DNA of 46,570 nt from Chrysochromulina tobinii (taxonomy: Eukaryota > Haptophyta > Prymnesiales > Chrysochromulinaceae). Where the stretch lies: assembly GCA_001275005.1 (NCBI GenBank), contig JWZX01003284.1:1-46570 (forward strand), read 5' to 3'. Positions 36,417-46,570 of the stretch are shown piece after piece. Each line of letters starts with the position of its first letter. Position 1 is the first letter of the stretch. The notes under the pieces are model-generated. The model worked only from the letters and a program-made list of their open reading frames with translations. It made no database searches and was not told where the DNA came from. Made by a program: the position numbers and the translations under genes.

Positions 36417-36764
36417 CGTAACGGGGAACGGCACGCTCATGCCACGTTACGATCGCCTCCTAGAACTCCCGTTTCTCCATCCGCATTGCGCCCCTTCTCG
36501 CCTCGGACGCCAGAGGGAAGCAGATCGTCTCCACGATCGCCTACAAGTACAACTGATAGACTCTTCACACCCACGGTGCCGCTCGACCGCCGGCTGTACG
36601 CGAAGCCCGGGCTCGAGGACCCGGCCTCAGACAATGGCGATACGACGCCACGCACGGCCCAGGCTCGCGCGCGTCGGCTCGCGGCAATTTTGAACAGCTT
36701 GTACCCACCAGTGCGCCGAGCGGGCTTCTTGGACGACGACGAACCCGAGGACGGCGAGTCTTGA
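36417..36764 (+). CDS. Possible terminal exon, Ser/Pro-rich
   Basis: A frame open to TGA 36764 reads SPPRTPVSPSALRPFSPRTP, then LYAKPGLEDPASDNGD and ends FLDDDEPEDGES. Regular SP/TP pairs and an acidic end look like real protein, but there is no ATG in this frame. It may be the last exon of the Nudix-like gene (through an intron or through a frameshift in the G run at 36271) or of an unrecognised gene. I cannot decide which. Confidence 0.35.
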   Translation, partial: RNGERHAHATLRSPPRTPVSPSALRPFSPRTPEGSRSSPRSPTSTTDRLFTPTVPLDRRLYAKPGLEDPASDNGDTTPRTAQARARRLAAILNSLYPPVRRAGFLDDDEPEDGES

Positions 36765-37019
36765 AAACGGTTCTCAGAACGTAAAGCGTAAGGGTTCCCG
36801 GATTATGGAATCGAATGCGTCTTCCTAGACAAAATTTTGCCGTTTGCCGACCTTTCCGCTTTCGCCCGCGCGGCTGAGAATGCGATGCCATCGTCGGTAT
36901 TTGCCCCACCCGCCCGGTCAATTGAATGGTTGACCCAAAGGGGAGTGGTAGTATGATGTCTGCATGCGCCAAGCCGCACACACACTGATCTCACACTCAT
37001 TACAACAAGATACAAGTTC

Positions 37020-40000
37020 TCATTCGATGTCAAAGACGGGCGTCTGCCGCATCATCTGGCGGCCTCGCGTCGGGGGCAGCGCCGAGCTGCCGGCGCGCTG
37101 CCGGGCTGTGTCGGCGCGGCCCGTCGGCTGCACCACCTGCCAGAGCACGACGGTGCGGTCGGCGCCGCCCGCGGAGACGGCGAGGCGATCCCCCTTGAGG
37201 AAGCGCGTGCAGGTGACAGGGGCCGAGTGGCCAGTGCCGTGCACGTACGGTGCCTCTTCGACGACGCACGGCGCATTGAAGAGTTTGACGAGCCCGTCGT
37301 CGCCGCCGGTGAGCAGAAGCGCGCCGTCGCGGGCGAGGTGGCACGCGTTCACGTCGGTGCTGTCTGATCCGTCCGGCCAGATCCCCATGCACGGGAAGCC
37401 CAGGTAACATGTCCAGCTCGCCCACTGCGCCGTCGCGAGCGTGCGGCCTGGCTGATTGAGCCGCTGGCCCGAGGGAACTCCCCAAATGAGGATCTCATGT
37501 GCGGCGCAGTTGCTCATCAGGGCACGTCCATCGGCAGACCAGTCAAGATGCGTCACCGTTGCCGTGTGCCCCGCGCACACGCAGCGCGGCACCAGCTGGA
37601 AGCGCCCCAAGGACGAGCTTGCCGACCTCACAGCCGAGCCCGCCTTCGCCGCCCCACCGCCCTCGGGCTTGAGTTCGAGGATCCGAACCATCCGATCATG
37701 ACTGCCGCATGCGATCAGCCCCCCAGATGTGACATTGGTCTGCGGCGCGAAGGCGATCACCTCAATCACACCTGTGCCACCCGTCGGGAGCACTGCCAGG
37801 GCTGGCGCGCCGCCGCTGCTCCCCGCCGCTGAGCCTGCGCCGCCCAAGGCCGCACCGCCCGCCGCTCCCCCTGCGCCACTCGGCGGCCCTGCGCCCAGCA
37901 GTGGCCCTTGGCGCGGTCGCAGCACCGCCAGGCCGCCCGCGTCAAGGCCGAAGGCCACGAGGATGCCGTCGGTTGAGTAGGCGACGCAGTGTGCGGGAGT
38001 CGGCAGCGAGAGCCGCTCGGTCGGCAGCGTCGCGCCAGCCGTCCAGAGGAGTGCTTGCTTGTCGTGGCCGCAGCTGACCCAGCGACCCTCCAGAGTGGGG
38101 TGTGCCGCCACACCGCTCACATGCCCAAAGTGGGCCGCGCTCAACTCGACGCCCTGCGTCGGCCCGAGCTTCCACAACGAGCAGCGCGCGGTACCCACGC
38201 ACAGGGTGGGTACCTGTAGCCCCCCGCCGCTCACGGCACGCTGCGCGCCTTGCGGCAGAACGCAGATCGACCGGATAGCGCCGACGCCCGGGTTCATCGT
38301 CCTCGTGGGGAGCTCGAGGAGGCGCTCGCCTGGAACGGGGGCAGGCTTGGGTTTCGGCTGTGTAGCTACGAGGTGGTTGGGGTCGCTCACGTTGCGCGAG
38401 GAGGCAGGCTGGGTCGGCCGGTACTGCGGATCAAGCTTGTACGCCGGCGTGGCGGGCGTGAACGAGTACGTATGCGCCTTTTCGAGCCCGCCCGCCGTCG
38501 CGGCGCTCACAGGGGCACGTGGCGTGCCGCCCACGACGCGCGCGCCGGCGGGCGGTCCCCACAGGTACACGAAACCGTCGGCGCCGCCCGAAGCAATCGC
38601 ATTGCCGGTGGAGCATAGCGCGGTGACAGGCCCTTGGTGCGCGTCCACGCCCCAAAGCGCCAACTCATTCGCAGGCGCGTCGAAGACGAAGATGCGCCCG
38701 CCCGAGCTGCCGATGAACGTGAGCCCGTGCGCAGCACCCGAAGGTGCAGGGAAGGCGTCGCCGCCAAAGGCGACGGCCGACAGGGCCGCTGGCGGCGCCT
38801 GGCCCGGCTTAAGCCCAAGCTGGCCCAACCCAAACGTGAGTGTGTATCGGAGGGGGCCGGCCGCGGCGACGGGCACGATCTTGCCAAACTTGGGTGCGTT
38901 CGAGACGCCCACGAGCACGCAGAACAACGACTGGCGCCCCTTGTCGTCCGTCGCGAGTGGCTGGGGCGCGACGCTCAACTGATGAACTCCGAGCGGGCGC
39001 GCCACCAGCCCGGGGGCTTGCGCCATGAGCTCGCCCTTGCGCCAGTCCCACACACCGACCAGGTGCTGCTCGTCCTTGCCCACTCCGATTATTAGGTGGC
39101 CCTGCAAGCACGTGACTCGATCGCCGGGCTCATACATGAGGAGGAGGCCCCACACAGCAGGGCACATGGGAGGGGAGGAGTCAGGTGCAACACAGCAGGA
39201 TGCACGCCAGAAGGTTCGACGCATCGAGAACGGGCCAACACACGTTTGGCGAGAAGGCGAGCGCGCAGAGCGCGCCCGGGTAAAATGGGCGCATCGTCAC
39301 GCCGTCGTTCTTGCGCTCGTCCTACACCTTGCCAATGATTGCTACTTGTTCTCGTGAGCCGATCTGCCACAGGTGGATGGACGCGTCGGCGCCACCCGCG
39401 TTCATGCCCTGGCCGGTGGCCACGAGCTCGCCGCTCGGATGGAGCGCGACGCAGGTGACGTCGCAGTCATGCCCGTCATATACGGTTTGAGTGCCCGTGC
39501 CCAGATCGGTCATCACAGCCATCGCCGCCGTGCTGTGAAGCAGTCGGCCGTCTGGGAGTGTGAACAAATTGGGCCCCCGACTGAGTGTGCCGAACCCATT
39601 GTAGCCGAGCACTATCTGCCGGCGCAGCCCAGCGGCGGGGTGTTGCGCCGAGCGCGTGACGAGCGCCCCGTCGAAATCGTCAGGGACGAGCAAGGGGGTT
39701 CGGCACTGCCGGTACTTGATCATCCGTGGAAGCTCGTTAGGCCGGGGCGCGGGCACGTGGCGTGCGCCCGTGCGCTTGGTGCCCGGCTTGCCGTCGCCGC
39801 GGTCGAACGCGCCCTGCTGCATGCCTGGACGAGCGTCGCTCGCCACGCTGGCGCCGGCACCGCCGGCACCACAGGCACCGCCGGCACCGCTGCCGCATGC
39901 AAGAGCTGCGCCGACGCCGATCGCCGCCCGACCGGCGGCTGTCGAAGGCAGAGGGTCCCGAGGTCCGAATTTGGGAGGCTTGGCGGCCGCTGAGCCGGTG

Positions 40001-40710
40001 GCGATGGGCACCGGGCATAGCAGCTCGAGGAGCTGAGCCACGTTGCCGCCGCCCGAGCGCTGCCACGCCGCACTCACGAATGCAGGCTCGAGAATTTGAA
40101 TAGCAGAGGCACGAGCGCCAGCAAAGTGTTGTCGTAGACGGCGCAGCGTGTCGAGGAGTGCGGCCTCGCTCACGGTGGACGCGCGCGGTTCGACGGCCCG
40201 AAGGAGGCGCAGGAGCGCGAGCTGTGCCTCCAGCGCCTCCGCTTGGCGTGCATGCATCGTCAGACGCTCCGAGCGAGGCAGTGCGCCTGCCGAGCGTGCC
40301 GATGCCACCTCACAGCCCAACGCCCAGCGCAGATCTTTCTTGCCTAGTTCGAAGGCATCGGCACCGGCAGCCGCGGTCGCCGGCCTTGGCGAGGGGCGCG
40401 CGGCAGAAGCCGGTGCCGCGGGCGCTGGAGCAGCCACCTCCCACGCTTGCTTCGGTGGCGATGGCTTGGGCATTTGCAGAGGCGGTGCCGTGGGGATCAG
40501 TGATGATGGCGCCGCTGTCTGTGGTGATGGAAAGAGAGCGGCCGCAAAGGTGCGTGCGTCCACAGAACGCTGTGGCGGCACACCAGGCTGCTGGACTGCG
40601 TGCGCATCAAACAGACGTCGCGACACTGCCGGCGGGATGCCTGGACGCAAGGAGTGAGAGGCACCGATTGAAGGCGTCGAACGACAGCGTGCCCGCGCGA
40701 TCGTCCGCAT
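37020..40710 (-). CDS. EMAP-like (EML) WD40 protein with an in-frame TAG
   Basis: Exons 40710-39244 and 39101-37020 (phase 0, intron 39102-39243). The N-terminal 330 residues are Ala/Pro-rich with helices. A HELP-like segment (LGYNGFGTLSRGPNLFTLPDGRLLHSTAAMAV) leads into WD repeats: GHDCDVTCVALHPSGELVATGQ, ALCALAFSPN|GHLIIGVGKDEQHLVGVWDW, GHVSGVAAHP, GHTATVTHLDWSADG and others, the tandem-propeller layout of EML microtubule-binding proteins. The junction rebuilds SPNGHLI exactly. A TAG at 39324-39322 lies in frame between REQVAIIGKV and DERKNDGVTMRPF, with no room for an intron. Upstream, another frame from ATG 40822 encodes an EF-hand-like stretch (DDRAGTLSFDAF) that may be the true N-terminus, displaced by one base. 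Either assembly errors or a decaying gene. Confidence 0.75.
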
Positions 40711-41026
40711 TCTGCATCATGAGTGCCTCGAGTGTCAGCCTCGCAGGCCTGCCTTCGCGCGTGCTCCGGTGGGTGGCGACGACGATGCGCCGGAGGGCTT
40801 CGGCGTCAGCAAGGGTCGCCATCCGGACTTTGTGAATATCCCTGTGACAATGGTAAAAAGGCCCGGGGGGAGCCGGGACGCCCCCGCGCGGTACCCGCCA
40901 TGGTGTGAATGTATGTGTGTGAATGTGAATGTGTGTCTGTGTGACTTCTAACACACACGGACACACGGGACACGCGGGCGCACAAATGGTAAGGAAAAGG
41001 TTGAGACAAAAAATCAAACTCTGACC

Positions 41027-43001
41027 TTACCCCCCATCACCTCTTATCTTCGGCAGCCGCATCACCTTGGCCAGCTGTCCCCGAAGCTTCTTGAGCACAA
41101 ACGGGTGCTCGCCGGGCGTAGTGAGCTCCTCACGTAGCCTTCCCGCGCGCGACGCATTCGCATCGACACGGAAGAGGTCAACGTGGCGCTCGCACTTCGC
41201 CTTGGCCTCGAGCGCGTCGGTTCCATGCTGTCTGCGGTCTGCGGTCCATTGGATGAGGGTCCAGCCCTGCGGGCGAATGGTATGGCTGACTCAGTGGCCC
41301 ATGCAGCACTCGGTGACATTCACACCATGGCATTCACACCATGACATCACACCAGTGGCCCATGCAGCACTCGGTGGCAGTCCGCAGCAATAGAGGCACG
41401 CTGGGGCACACAGTGACAATCAGTGGCCATCAAGTGGCCATGAGTGGCCATCAAGCGGCCATCAAGTGGCCATCAAGCGGCCATCAAGTGGTCATCAAGA
41501 GGCCATGAAGAGGTCATCAAGCGGCCATGAAGAGGTCATCAAGTGGTCATCAGTGGCCATCAAGAGGCCATCAAGTGGCCATCAAGTGGCGATCGATGGC
41601 AACCACCTGCGTGCGCACGGCATAGCCCATACAGCGCTCGGGTTCGCTCACAGGCCATTGCGAGAAGGCGAGCGCACTCGCTATCCGTCGCTTGGGCGCT
41701 CGTCGTCGCATCAGAGGCACAAGGGACCGTCCCTCAAGCGGCGGTGGCTCACCTGTTCCACTCGCGCCACCGCCGCTGCCCTCTGCAGCCGCGCCGCTCG
41801 CGCCGCCACCCGTGCCAGGTACGGGAAGGCCGCACAGCTGCAGCACTGTAGGAAAGACATCGATGAGCTCCACAGGAGCTTGGACGCGCTTAGGTGACAC
41901 TCCGGGCGCCGCAACGAGTAGAGGCACGTGCGTGTCTGCCGCGAGCAACGTGTGCTTGCCCCACCCTCCATGATGGCCTAGTTTATATCCGTGGTCGCTC
42001 AGGAGCACAATGAGCGACGTCTCCCTGGCCGCCGTGCCAAGCGCTGCCAGCACGCGCCCAACCTGTGCATCCACAAACGAGACGGCCGCCGCGTACGCGC
42101 GCACGAGGTCGAGTCCCTCCGGACTGTTCGGCTTGAGTCGCCGCCGGATCCGCATCTCGGGCCGATGCGCAAAGTCGAAGAGCTCGCCGTCGCCCGCGCG
42201 CACGTGACTCGCGCTCAACTCGGACAGCCCCGCGGGTGCGCGCGCCTCGGTGCCCGTCGGCGCGTGCCGTGCGGCTGCCTCAGCTGCATCCCAGTAACGC
42301 GCAGGAACGTTGAAGGGCAGATGGGGCCGTATGAAACCGACGGCGAGCAGCCACGGGCGCGGCTGCTCGTGCAGCCGGCGCAGGGCACGTACCGCGAGCG
42401 TGCCCAAGCGCTCGTCAGTGTACGGGCTACTCGGCCGATCGGGGCCAACCTCAAAGGGGGGCACCAACCCGTTCACCGACACCTTGTCGCCGCCGTGGCG
42501 GCGCCGCCTCGTCGTTTTCTGCCTGGCTACGTTGGGCGCCGTCATGTATTGGTTGTAGCGCCAGCCATGCGTCCAGCCGCCGGCGCGAGACCACGCACGG
42601 CCGGTCAGCCCACGGTACGTATGGTTGTCTGCCCACTCGTCCTGGCCGCTCCACGATGGCGAGTCGTCGAGGAACTGGTGGAAGATCTTTCCGTACGAGA
42701 CGGTCAAGTACCCGTGCTCCCGAAACACCTGCGGCAGCGTCTTCAAGCGTTTGTGGCGGGCGCGCACATGCGTCTGCAGATCGTACACGCCGTGTGAGTC
42801 GGGGCGCAAGCCGGTGAGGAGCGAGGCCCTGCTCGGAGCGCAGTTAGCGACGGAGGCGTGCGCCTGCAGAAACGTGACGCTAGACTTCGAGAGGGCATCG
42901 ATGGCGGGTGTGCGGGCCCATTTCCGACCATACGATCCGAGATCGGTCCTCAAGTCGTCGATGATCAGCATTAGGAGGTTTAGCCTCGTGCGGCCGTCCA
43001 T
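41027..43001 (-). CDS. Sulfatase, iduronate-2-sulfatase-like
   Basis: Exons 43001-41607 and 41266-41027 (phase 0), 544 aa. Metal ligands DD at 15-16 (LIIDDLR) and sulfatase signature CAPSRASLLTG with Cys 54, the residue converted to formylglycine. Downstream, GKIFHQF, FIRPHLPFNVP and SDHGYKLGHHGGWGKHTL carry further active-site residues, as in human iduronate-2-sulfatase. Exon 2 supplies the C-terminal VDLFRVDANASRAGRLREEL, the place of the usual LYDL-DP-E-NL motif. It should hydrolyse sulfate esters, in an alga probably on sulfated polysaccharide. No signal peptide is visible from the ATG used, odd for an enzyme normally made in the ER; an upstream exon may be missing. A Gly/Ser-rich insert (about 415-440) is not part of the family core. 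Confidence 0.9.
41267..41606 (-). repeat. Sulfatase intron with (TGATGGCCACT)n array
   Basis: 340-bp intron. From 41420 to 41600 the coding strand is a tandem of 10-11-mers CTTGATGGCCA / CTTGATGACCT. Between 41290 and 41390 are repeats of ATGGTGTGAATG and of TGCTGCATGGGCCACTG. Acceptor TTCGCCCGCAG. Confidence 0.8.
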
Positions 43002-43200
43002 TTCGTCGTGACTGTGCTTTGGGAGGGAAGGGTGTGAAAGTGTGAACGTTAACACGACAATGCGTCTACAGTAGCTACATGTACTGTAATTGAAGTGTGA
43101 TGTCCAACACGCTTCACAGAAGTTTGCTCTCGTTGCTACGGCGGCACGACGGAGGGCGCCTTCGCTCCGCTCGCATATTCCGCCAGGGACTCGGTACATC
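43002..43200. promoter_or_regulatory. Probable bidirectional promoter, sulfatase / prolyl hydroxylase
   Basis: 199 bp between divergent start codons. Contains GTGAACGTTAACACGACA (43042-43059), found again unchanged at 45246-45263, next to GGTGTGAAAGTGTGAA. Confidence 0.5.
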
Positions 43201-44619
43201 ATGCCGAAAGGAAATCCGAAGAAGCCGCCCGGCTCCAAAAAATCTGCTCTCCCACCCAAGCTGCTGTCGAGCTGGGGCTTCGTCATCTTCGGCGCGTGCG
43301 GTGTGGCGCTCGCAATTGTCATGCCGCACCTCCTCAAGTACCTATTCCCGCACCCAGAACCGAAGCCACGCGTGGACAACGGCGCTACCCAGCAGCAGCA
43401 GCAGCAGAGCTCGCCAAAGGCCGTCTGCGCAGAGGACGGCCCGCCGGAGCATGAGATGTGCCTCGCCTGGCACAAGGCCGGATACTGCCGCGCACAGCGC
43501 CGCGGCGTCAGCTTTCCATCAGCTCAGCAGGTGCAGGAGCAGTGCGCTCGCACCTGCGGGCTCTGCCCTAACACTAAAGGGCGCAATCCACCCAAGCCGC
43601 GTGAGGATCGTTGCTCGCGCGACAACACCACGGCGGCCGTGCCCGAGGGCGAGCTCAACCGGCTCTTCGAGCGCATCAAAGCGGAGTACCCGGAGTACGA
43701 GCCGACGTTTCTCTCGACGTCGCCGTATGTGTTGCACCTGAAGAACTTCATCAGCGCGGAGGAGGCGGCCGCGTTCCAGAGCACGTGCAAGGAGTCCTTC
43801 GAGCGCTCGCTCGCGGGCGACCAGCTCAACCCGGTGCGCACCTCGTTCCAGTGTTGGTGCAACTTCGGAGACTGCTTCGCGAACCCTCTGGTGCACCGCG
43901 TGACACGTCGGATCAACAACCTGACGAACACGCCGTACGACAACGGCGAGGACCTTCAGGTCGTGCGGTACGAGCCGGGCCAATTCTACCGCGTCCACCA
44001 CGACCAGAACACGGCCGTGTGGGCACCCCAGGGTCCTCGTGTCCTCACCTTCTTCATGTACCTCAACGACGTCCCCTCGGGCGGCGAGACCGCGTTTCCA
44101 CAGATACCCTCGCCGTCGGGCAAGGGCCACCTTATCGTCCAGCCGCGGCTCGGCCATGCCATCCTGTGGCCTTCGGTCTTCGACGAGCGGCCCATGGAGG
44201 CTGATGAGCGCACCAATCACGAGGCGATGCCGGTGCACGAGGGCGTCAAATTTGGCGCCAATATGTGGATCCACCAGGTGCGTGCGACTGATTGCGACTG
44301 ATTGCGACTGATTGCCACGGATTGCCACGGATTGCCACTGATGGCCACTGATGGCCACTGATTGCCACTGATGACCTCCCGATATGTGGATCCACATCAG
44401 TTCTCATTCAAGACGCCGTCGGAGCGAGGGTGCGAACTCACGTATGTCAACACGGTCGGCCGCCAGCCGCAGACGCGCGAGCATGAGGCGCTCGTCGCTG
44501 GGCGAGTTCCCACGTATGAGGAGACGGTGCGAGCCGCGAGCCAGAGCAAGAGCCTCGACCCGGACACGCTCGCCCGCCTCGATGCCAAATTCAAACGAGG
44601 AGGTCGCGACCAGGTGTGA
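43201..44619 (+). CDS. Prolyl 4-hydroxylase with ShK domain, type II membrane protein
   Basis: Exons 43201-44277 and 44401-44619, phase 0; 431 aa. Short basic N-terminus, then a signal anchor (about 24-47, GFVIFGACGVALAIVMPHLL), so the enzyme should face the ER/Golgi lumen. A ShK (six-Cys) domain (about 75-120, CAEDGPPEHEMC...CARTCGLC) precedes the 2-oxoglutarate/Fe(II) dioxygenase domain. Iron ligands H266 and D268 (YRVHHDQN) and H340 (NHEAMPV); 2-oxoglutarate Lys at about 350 (HEGVKFG). GGETAFP and RVLTFFMYLND are typical. It hydroxylates peptidyl proline, e.g. in Pro-rich wall or scale proteins like the left-edge gene product. The exon 1 end recurs at the intron's 3' end. ATG 43201 chosen because the anchor follows directly. 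Confidence 0.9.
44260..44400 (+). repeat. Exon-end sequence repeated at intron 3' end (prolyl hydroxylase)
   Basis: Exon 1 ends ATATGTGGATCCACCAG (44261-44277); the 123-bp intron ends ATATGTGGATCCACATCAG (44382-44400). Between them are CTGATTGCGA and CTGATGGCCA decamers. Confidence 0.9.
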
Positions 44620-46002
44620 ACCCGGTGTTCGTGTGTGTTGATGTCTCGAGGTATGGTTAGCCCCGCATGGCTGTTTCGTATAGCGGTCAGTCGAGACCGC
44701 TGCCATCACCTTGTGGGATGATCTTTCGGAGGTTTCAATATAAGTAAGTCTCAGGTTGAAAGGTTCCGTCGAGGTCCAAAATTTTGTCGAGGTCGCGAGC
44801 GTCGACTGATGAAAGAAGCCCCCGGGAGGTTTCAATTATCAATATACCGAACCGCGCCCGACTCCCCCGCCTCTCCGTGACTCGCCGGTCTCGCGAGCTC
44901 ATCCGGGGCGGGACCGGGGGACGTCGGGGGGCTCCGGCCGCACCGCCGGCCGATACGCGTGTGCACTGTGCAGCGCGCGCCTTCATTTCGCCGACCGCCT
45001 TATTTTGAGCAGGCGCGGGGAGGCGCTCTGGGAACGGGCCTGGCGGCAGGGTCGGGTTCGTAGGGGGCGGCCTCTCGTCTTCTGAGTCGGCCGCGAGGAG
45101 CGGTTGGCTCCCGGGGGCTGCGGCTGTTGAGTCGGCCGCGGATTCGGTGTTTTTCGGTCGTCGCACGGTCGTGCGGTGTGGGTGCGTTGGTGCGTTGGGA
45201 TGGTTGTGAGGTTCGTCCGTGTGCTCCGTGTGCCCGTATGTCCCCGTGAACGTTAACACGACAGACGCGACAACCGGTGCTACGGCACTGGGCACTCGGA
45301 TACTGCCCGCCGGATTCACCGTTGTGTGTCCCCGCCCCGGCCCCCCGCGCCCGGCTCCGGGGCCGGTGTCTTTTTACCGAACCGAACGGTTCGTTGAGTC
45401 ATTCCAGTCATGAGTGCACGATCGCCCTTACTAGCCCTCACGCCTTCGCACTCGACCGTGTGTAATTGGCCGTTGTGAACCGCTGGGATGAGCCATGACG
45501 CATTCACAACGCGCGCGCGCGTGTCACTTCACTTTACTCGACTGGGGCATGTGTACATCATACGAGTACATGTAAAGAGACTCTCAAGTTGATCATGATT
45601 CATGTAACTGTGCGATTGAGAGTGCCCTGCCTCGTGCCTCGTGCCTCGGTCCTCGACGCGTCGCTAGCTTCTGGACTGGACTCGCTCGGCTTGTTGTACG
45701 ATGTGCGTCCTGGTTCTGGGTTGGGTTCGCTTGTACAAGCCTTGTAGTTGCTCATGCTGTTGTACGCATCTCACATGGTAGTGTGAGGTATCCCCCGCAC
45801 CGAGTCCCTCACCGAGCACTCTCACGTGGTTCAGCCCAGTCCGTCATCAGCCCACCCGTCATGGGCTGCTGAACCGATGCGGCGGCCGTCTCGGTGAGGG
45901 TGCACACCCGTCATCGCGATCTTTCGAGCGCACACGTCCGCACTCCGGACTCTCATCGCTGCTCATAGCTGCTCATGGCTGCTCATGGCTGCTCATCGCT
46001 GC
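44620..46002. other. Long intergenic region, no gene supported
   Basis: 1383 bp. A minus-strand frame at 44735-45319 is open, but its composition (His/Thr/Pro/Arg) and lack of any domain do not persuade me. The region contains GTGAACGTTAACACGACA (45246-45263), GGTGCTACGGCACTG (45276-45290), a GCGCGCGCG run (45512) and, at its right end, the CTGCTCATGG array. I saw no tRNA-like cloverleaf. Confidence 0.4.
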
Positions 46003-46018
46003 TCATCGCTGCTCATGC
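45957..46018. repeat. (GCTGCTCATGG)n decamer array
   Basis: About six copies of GCTGCTCATG/GCTGCTCATC. The array starts inside the last codons of the right-edge minus-strand gene, whose TGA stop is formed by the repeat (GCGATGAGCAGC on that strand). Confidence 0.85.
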
Positions 46019-46570
46019 GTCATGGCGGCCGACGCCAATTGAACCGGCGTCACTGTTTTCCGGCCTTCTTCTTCTTCCCGCCTGTTCGATCCGATGCCAC
46101 GGGGTCTTCCTCTTCTGCTATTCCCTGCCGACTGCTCCACATTGGACGACGGCCATCCGGCCGTCGAATGCTGCCCCTTCATGATCACTTCGGTGAGTTT
46201 GCTCATAAGGCCTTCCATCTTGTCCATCCTCTTATTGAGTTGGACATCATTGTACTCTTGCTTAGAAACGATCGTCTTCACGTCACCCCCAACCTCTTCC
46301 ATATTCGTGGCATCCTCTTCGGCGCGCTTCAGCGAGTGGAGCAGCCTCTTTGCCACCTGATCTAATTTCTGGTTAGCCACCTTAATCTCGGCAATCTGAT
46401 CTTCATCCATGCCTTTCTTTGATTGTTCGCCGGTGCCGGTGGTCGCCTTGCGATACATGAACGTCAAGAACGCATAGAGAGTGATCGGCAGATTGAAAGG
46501 CGGCGGCACGGCGCTGAAACGGTCGTTGCACTCGATGATCGACTGAAGTCGACCAAACTTCCACTCCAGA
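46003..46570 (-). CDS. C-terminus of a TRP-family-like ion channel (partial)
   Basis: Open from the right edge to TGA 46003; only the last ~188 residues are present. The first 45 read LEWKFGRLQSIIECNDRFSA then VPPPFNLPITLYAFLTFMYR, the stretch found after S6 in TRPM and related channels: an aromatic/basic helix, then PPPFNL. The TRPM-like gene in this window has LPPPFNAPMLL in the same place. The rest is a long acidic/basic coiled coil (AEIKVANQKLDQVAKRLLHSLKRAEED, then YNDVQLNKRMDKMEGLMSKL), the usual tetramerisation helix, and a basic Arg/Glu-rich end. The stop codon falls in a decamer repeat, so the last ~15 residues may instead belong to an intron. Confidence 0.55.
   Translation of the reverse strand, partial: LEWKFGRLQSIIECNDRFSAVPPPFNLPITLYAFLTFMYRKATTGTGEQSKKGMDEDQIAEIKVANQKLDQVAKRLLHSLKRAEEDATNMEEVGGDVKTIVSKQEYNDVQLNKRMDKMEGLMSKLTEVIMKGQHSTAGWPSSNVEQSAGNSRRGRPRGIGSNRREEEEGRKTVTPVQLASAAMTHEQR

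Noticed and set aside
39102-39327. A single larger intron that would remove the TAG in the EML gene
   Set aside because: It would also delete ALCALAFSPN, a conserved WD-blade strand; the shorter intron 39102-39243 rebuilds the family sequence exactly.
44735-45319. 194-codon minus-strand frame
   Set aside because: His/Thr/Pro/Arg-rich, no start context or domain, and it covers the dispersed intergenic motif.

Overview
This is a compact, GC-rich piece of a eukaryotic nuclear genome, most likely from a haptophyte alga. Three things point there. The left-edge gene carries a Cys-rich module with the core GTDCTDCG followed by a long Pro/Ser run, an arrangement I associate with haptophyte secreted proteins. 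The genes are split by short GT-AG introns. The genes present include a cGMP-dependent kinase, TRP-type channels, an EMAP-like WD protein, a ShK-prolyl 4-hydroxylase and a sulfatase. The species cannot be named from the sequence.

Layout, left to right: a minus-strand Cys-rich/Pro-rich protein running off the left edge; a possible small minus-strand gene; a cGMP-dependent protein kinase (+); an MFS transporter (+); an AIG1/GIMAP-like GTPase (-); a 15-exon TRPM-like channel with an N-terminal SLOG domain (+); a large helical-repeat protein (-); a V-ATPase proteolipid-c-like protein (+) lacking the proton-carrying glutamate; a repeat-bearing hypothetical protein (+); a four-TM protein (+); a ~980-residue multipass protein (-); a SET methyltransferase (-); a lactonase-type beta-propeller (-); a putative glycosyltransferase (+); a serine carboxypeptidase (-); a Nudix-like protein with two near-identical units (+); an EMAP-like WD40 protein (-) with an in-frame TAG; an iduronate-2-sulfatase-like enzyme (-); a ShK-prolyl 4-hydroxylase (+); and, at the right edge, the C-terminus of what looks like another TRP-family channel (-). 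Genes mostly alternate strands, with 200-600 bp gaps, so several intergenic stretches are probably bidirectional promoters.

For most multi-exon genes I derived exon junctions by hand; they keep the reading frame and rebuild family motifs. The TRPM-like model sums to 4449 nt = 1483 codons, and the carboxypeptidase junction recreates FYVMGESYGGHY. Exceptions are flagged: the large helical protein, the 5' end of the proteolipid gene, and the N-terminus and stop codon of the EMAP-like gene.

The most unusual observation concerns the introns. In at least ten introns of three unrelated genes (TRPM-like, SET, prolyl hydroxylase), sequence beside the donor is repeated beside the acceptor, so that one copy supplies the 5' splice site and the other the 3' splice site. 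Many of these introns are filled with 10-nt (CCTCTGATGG)n-type arrays or another short repeat. This looks like intron gain by tandem duplication of exonic sequence, caught at several ages, followed by minisatellite filling. Other notable points are a proton-site-less V-ATPase c paralogue, probable gene conversion inside the Nudix-like gene, and an intergenic motif shared by three intergenic regions.
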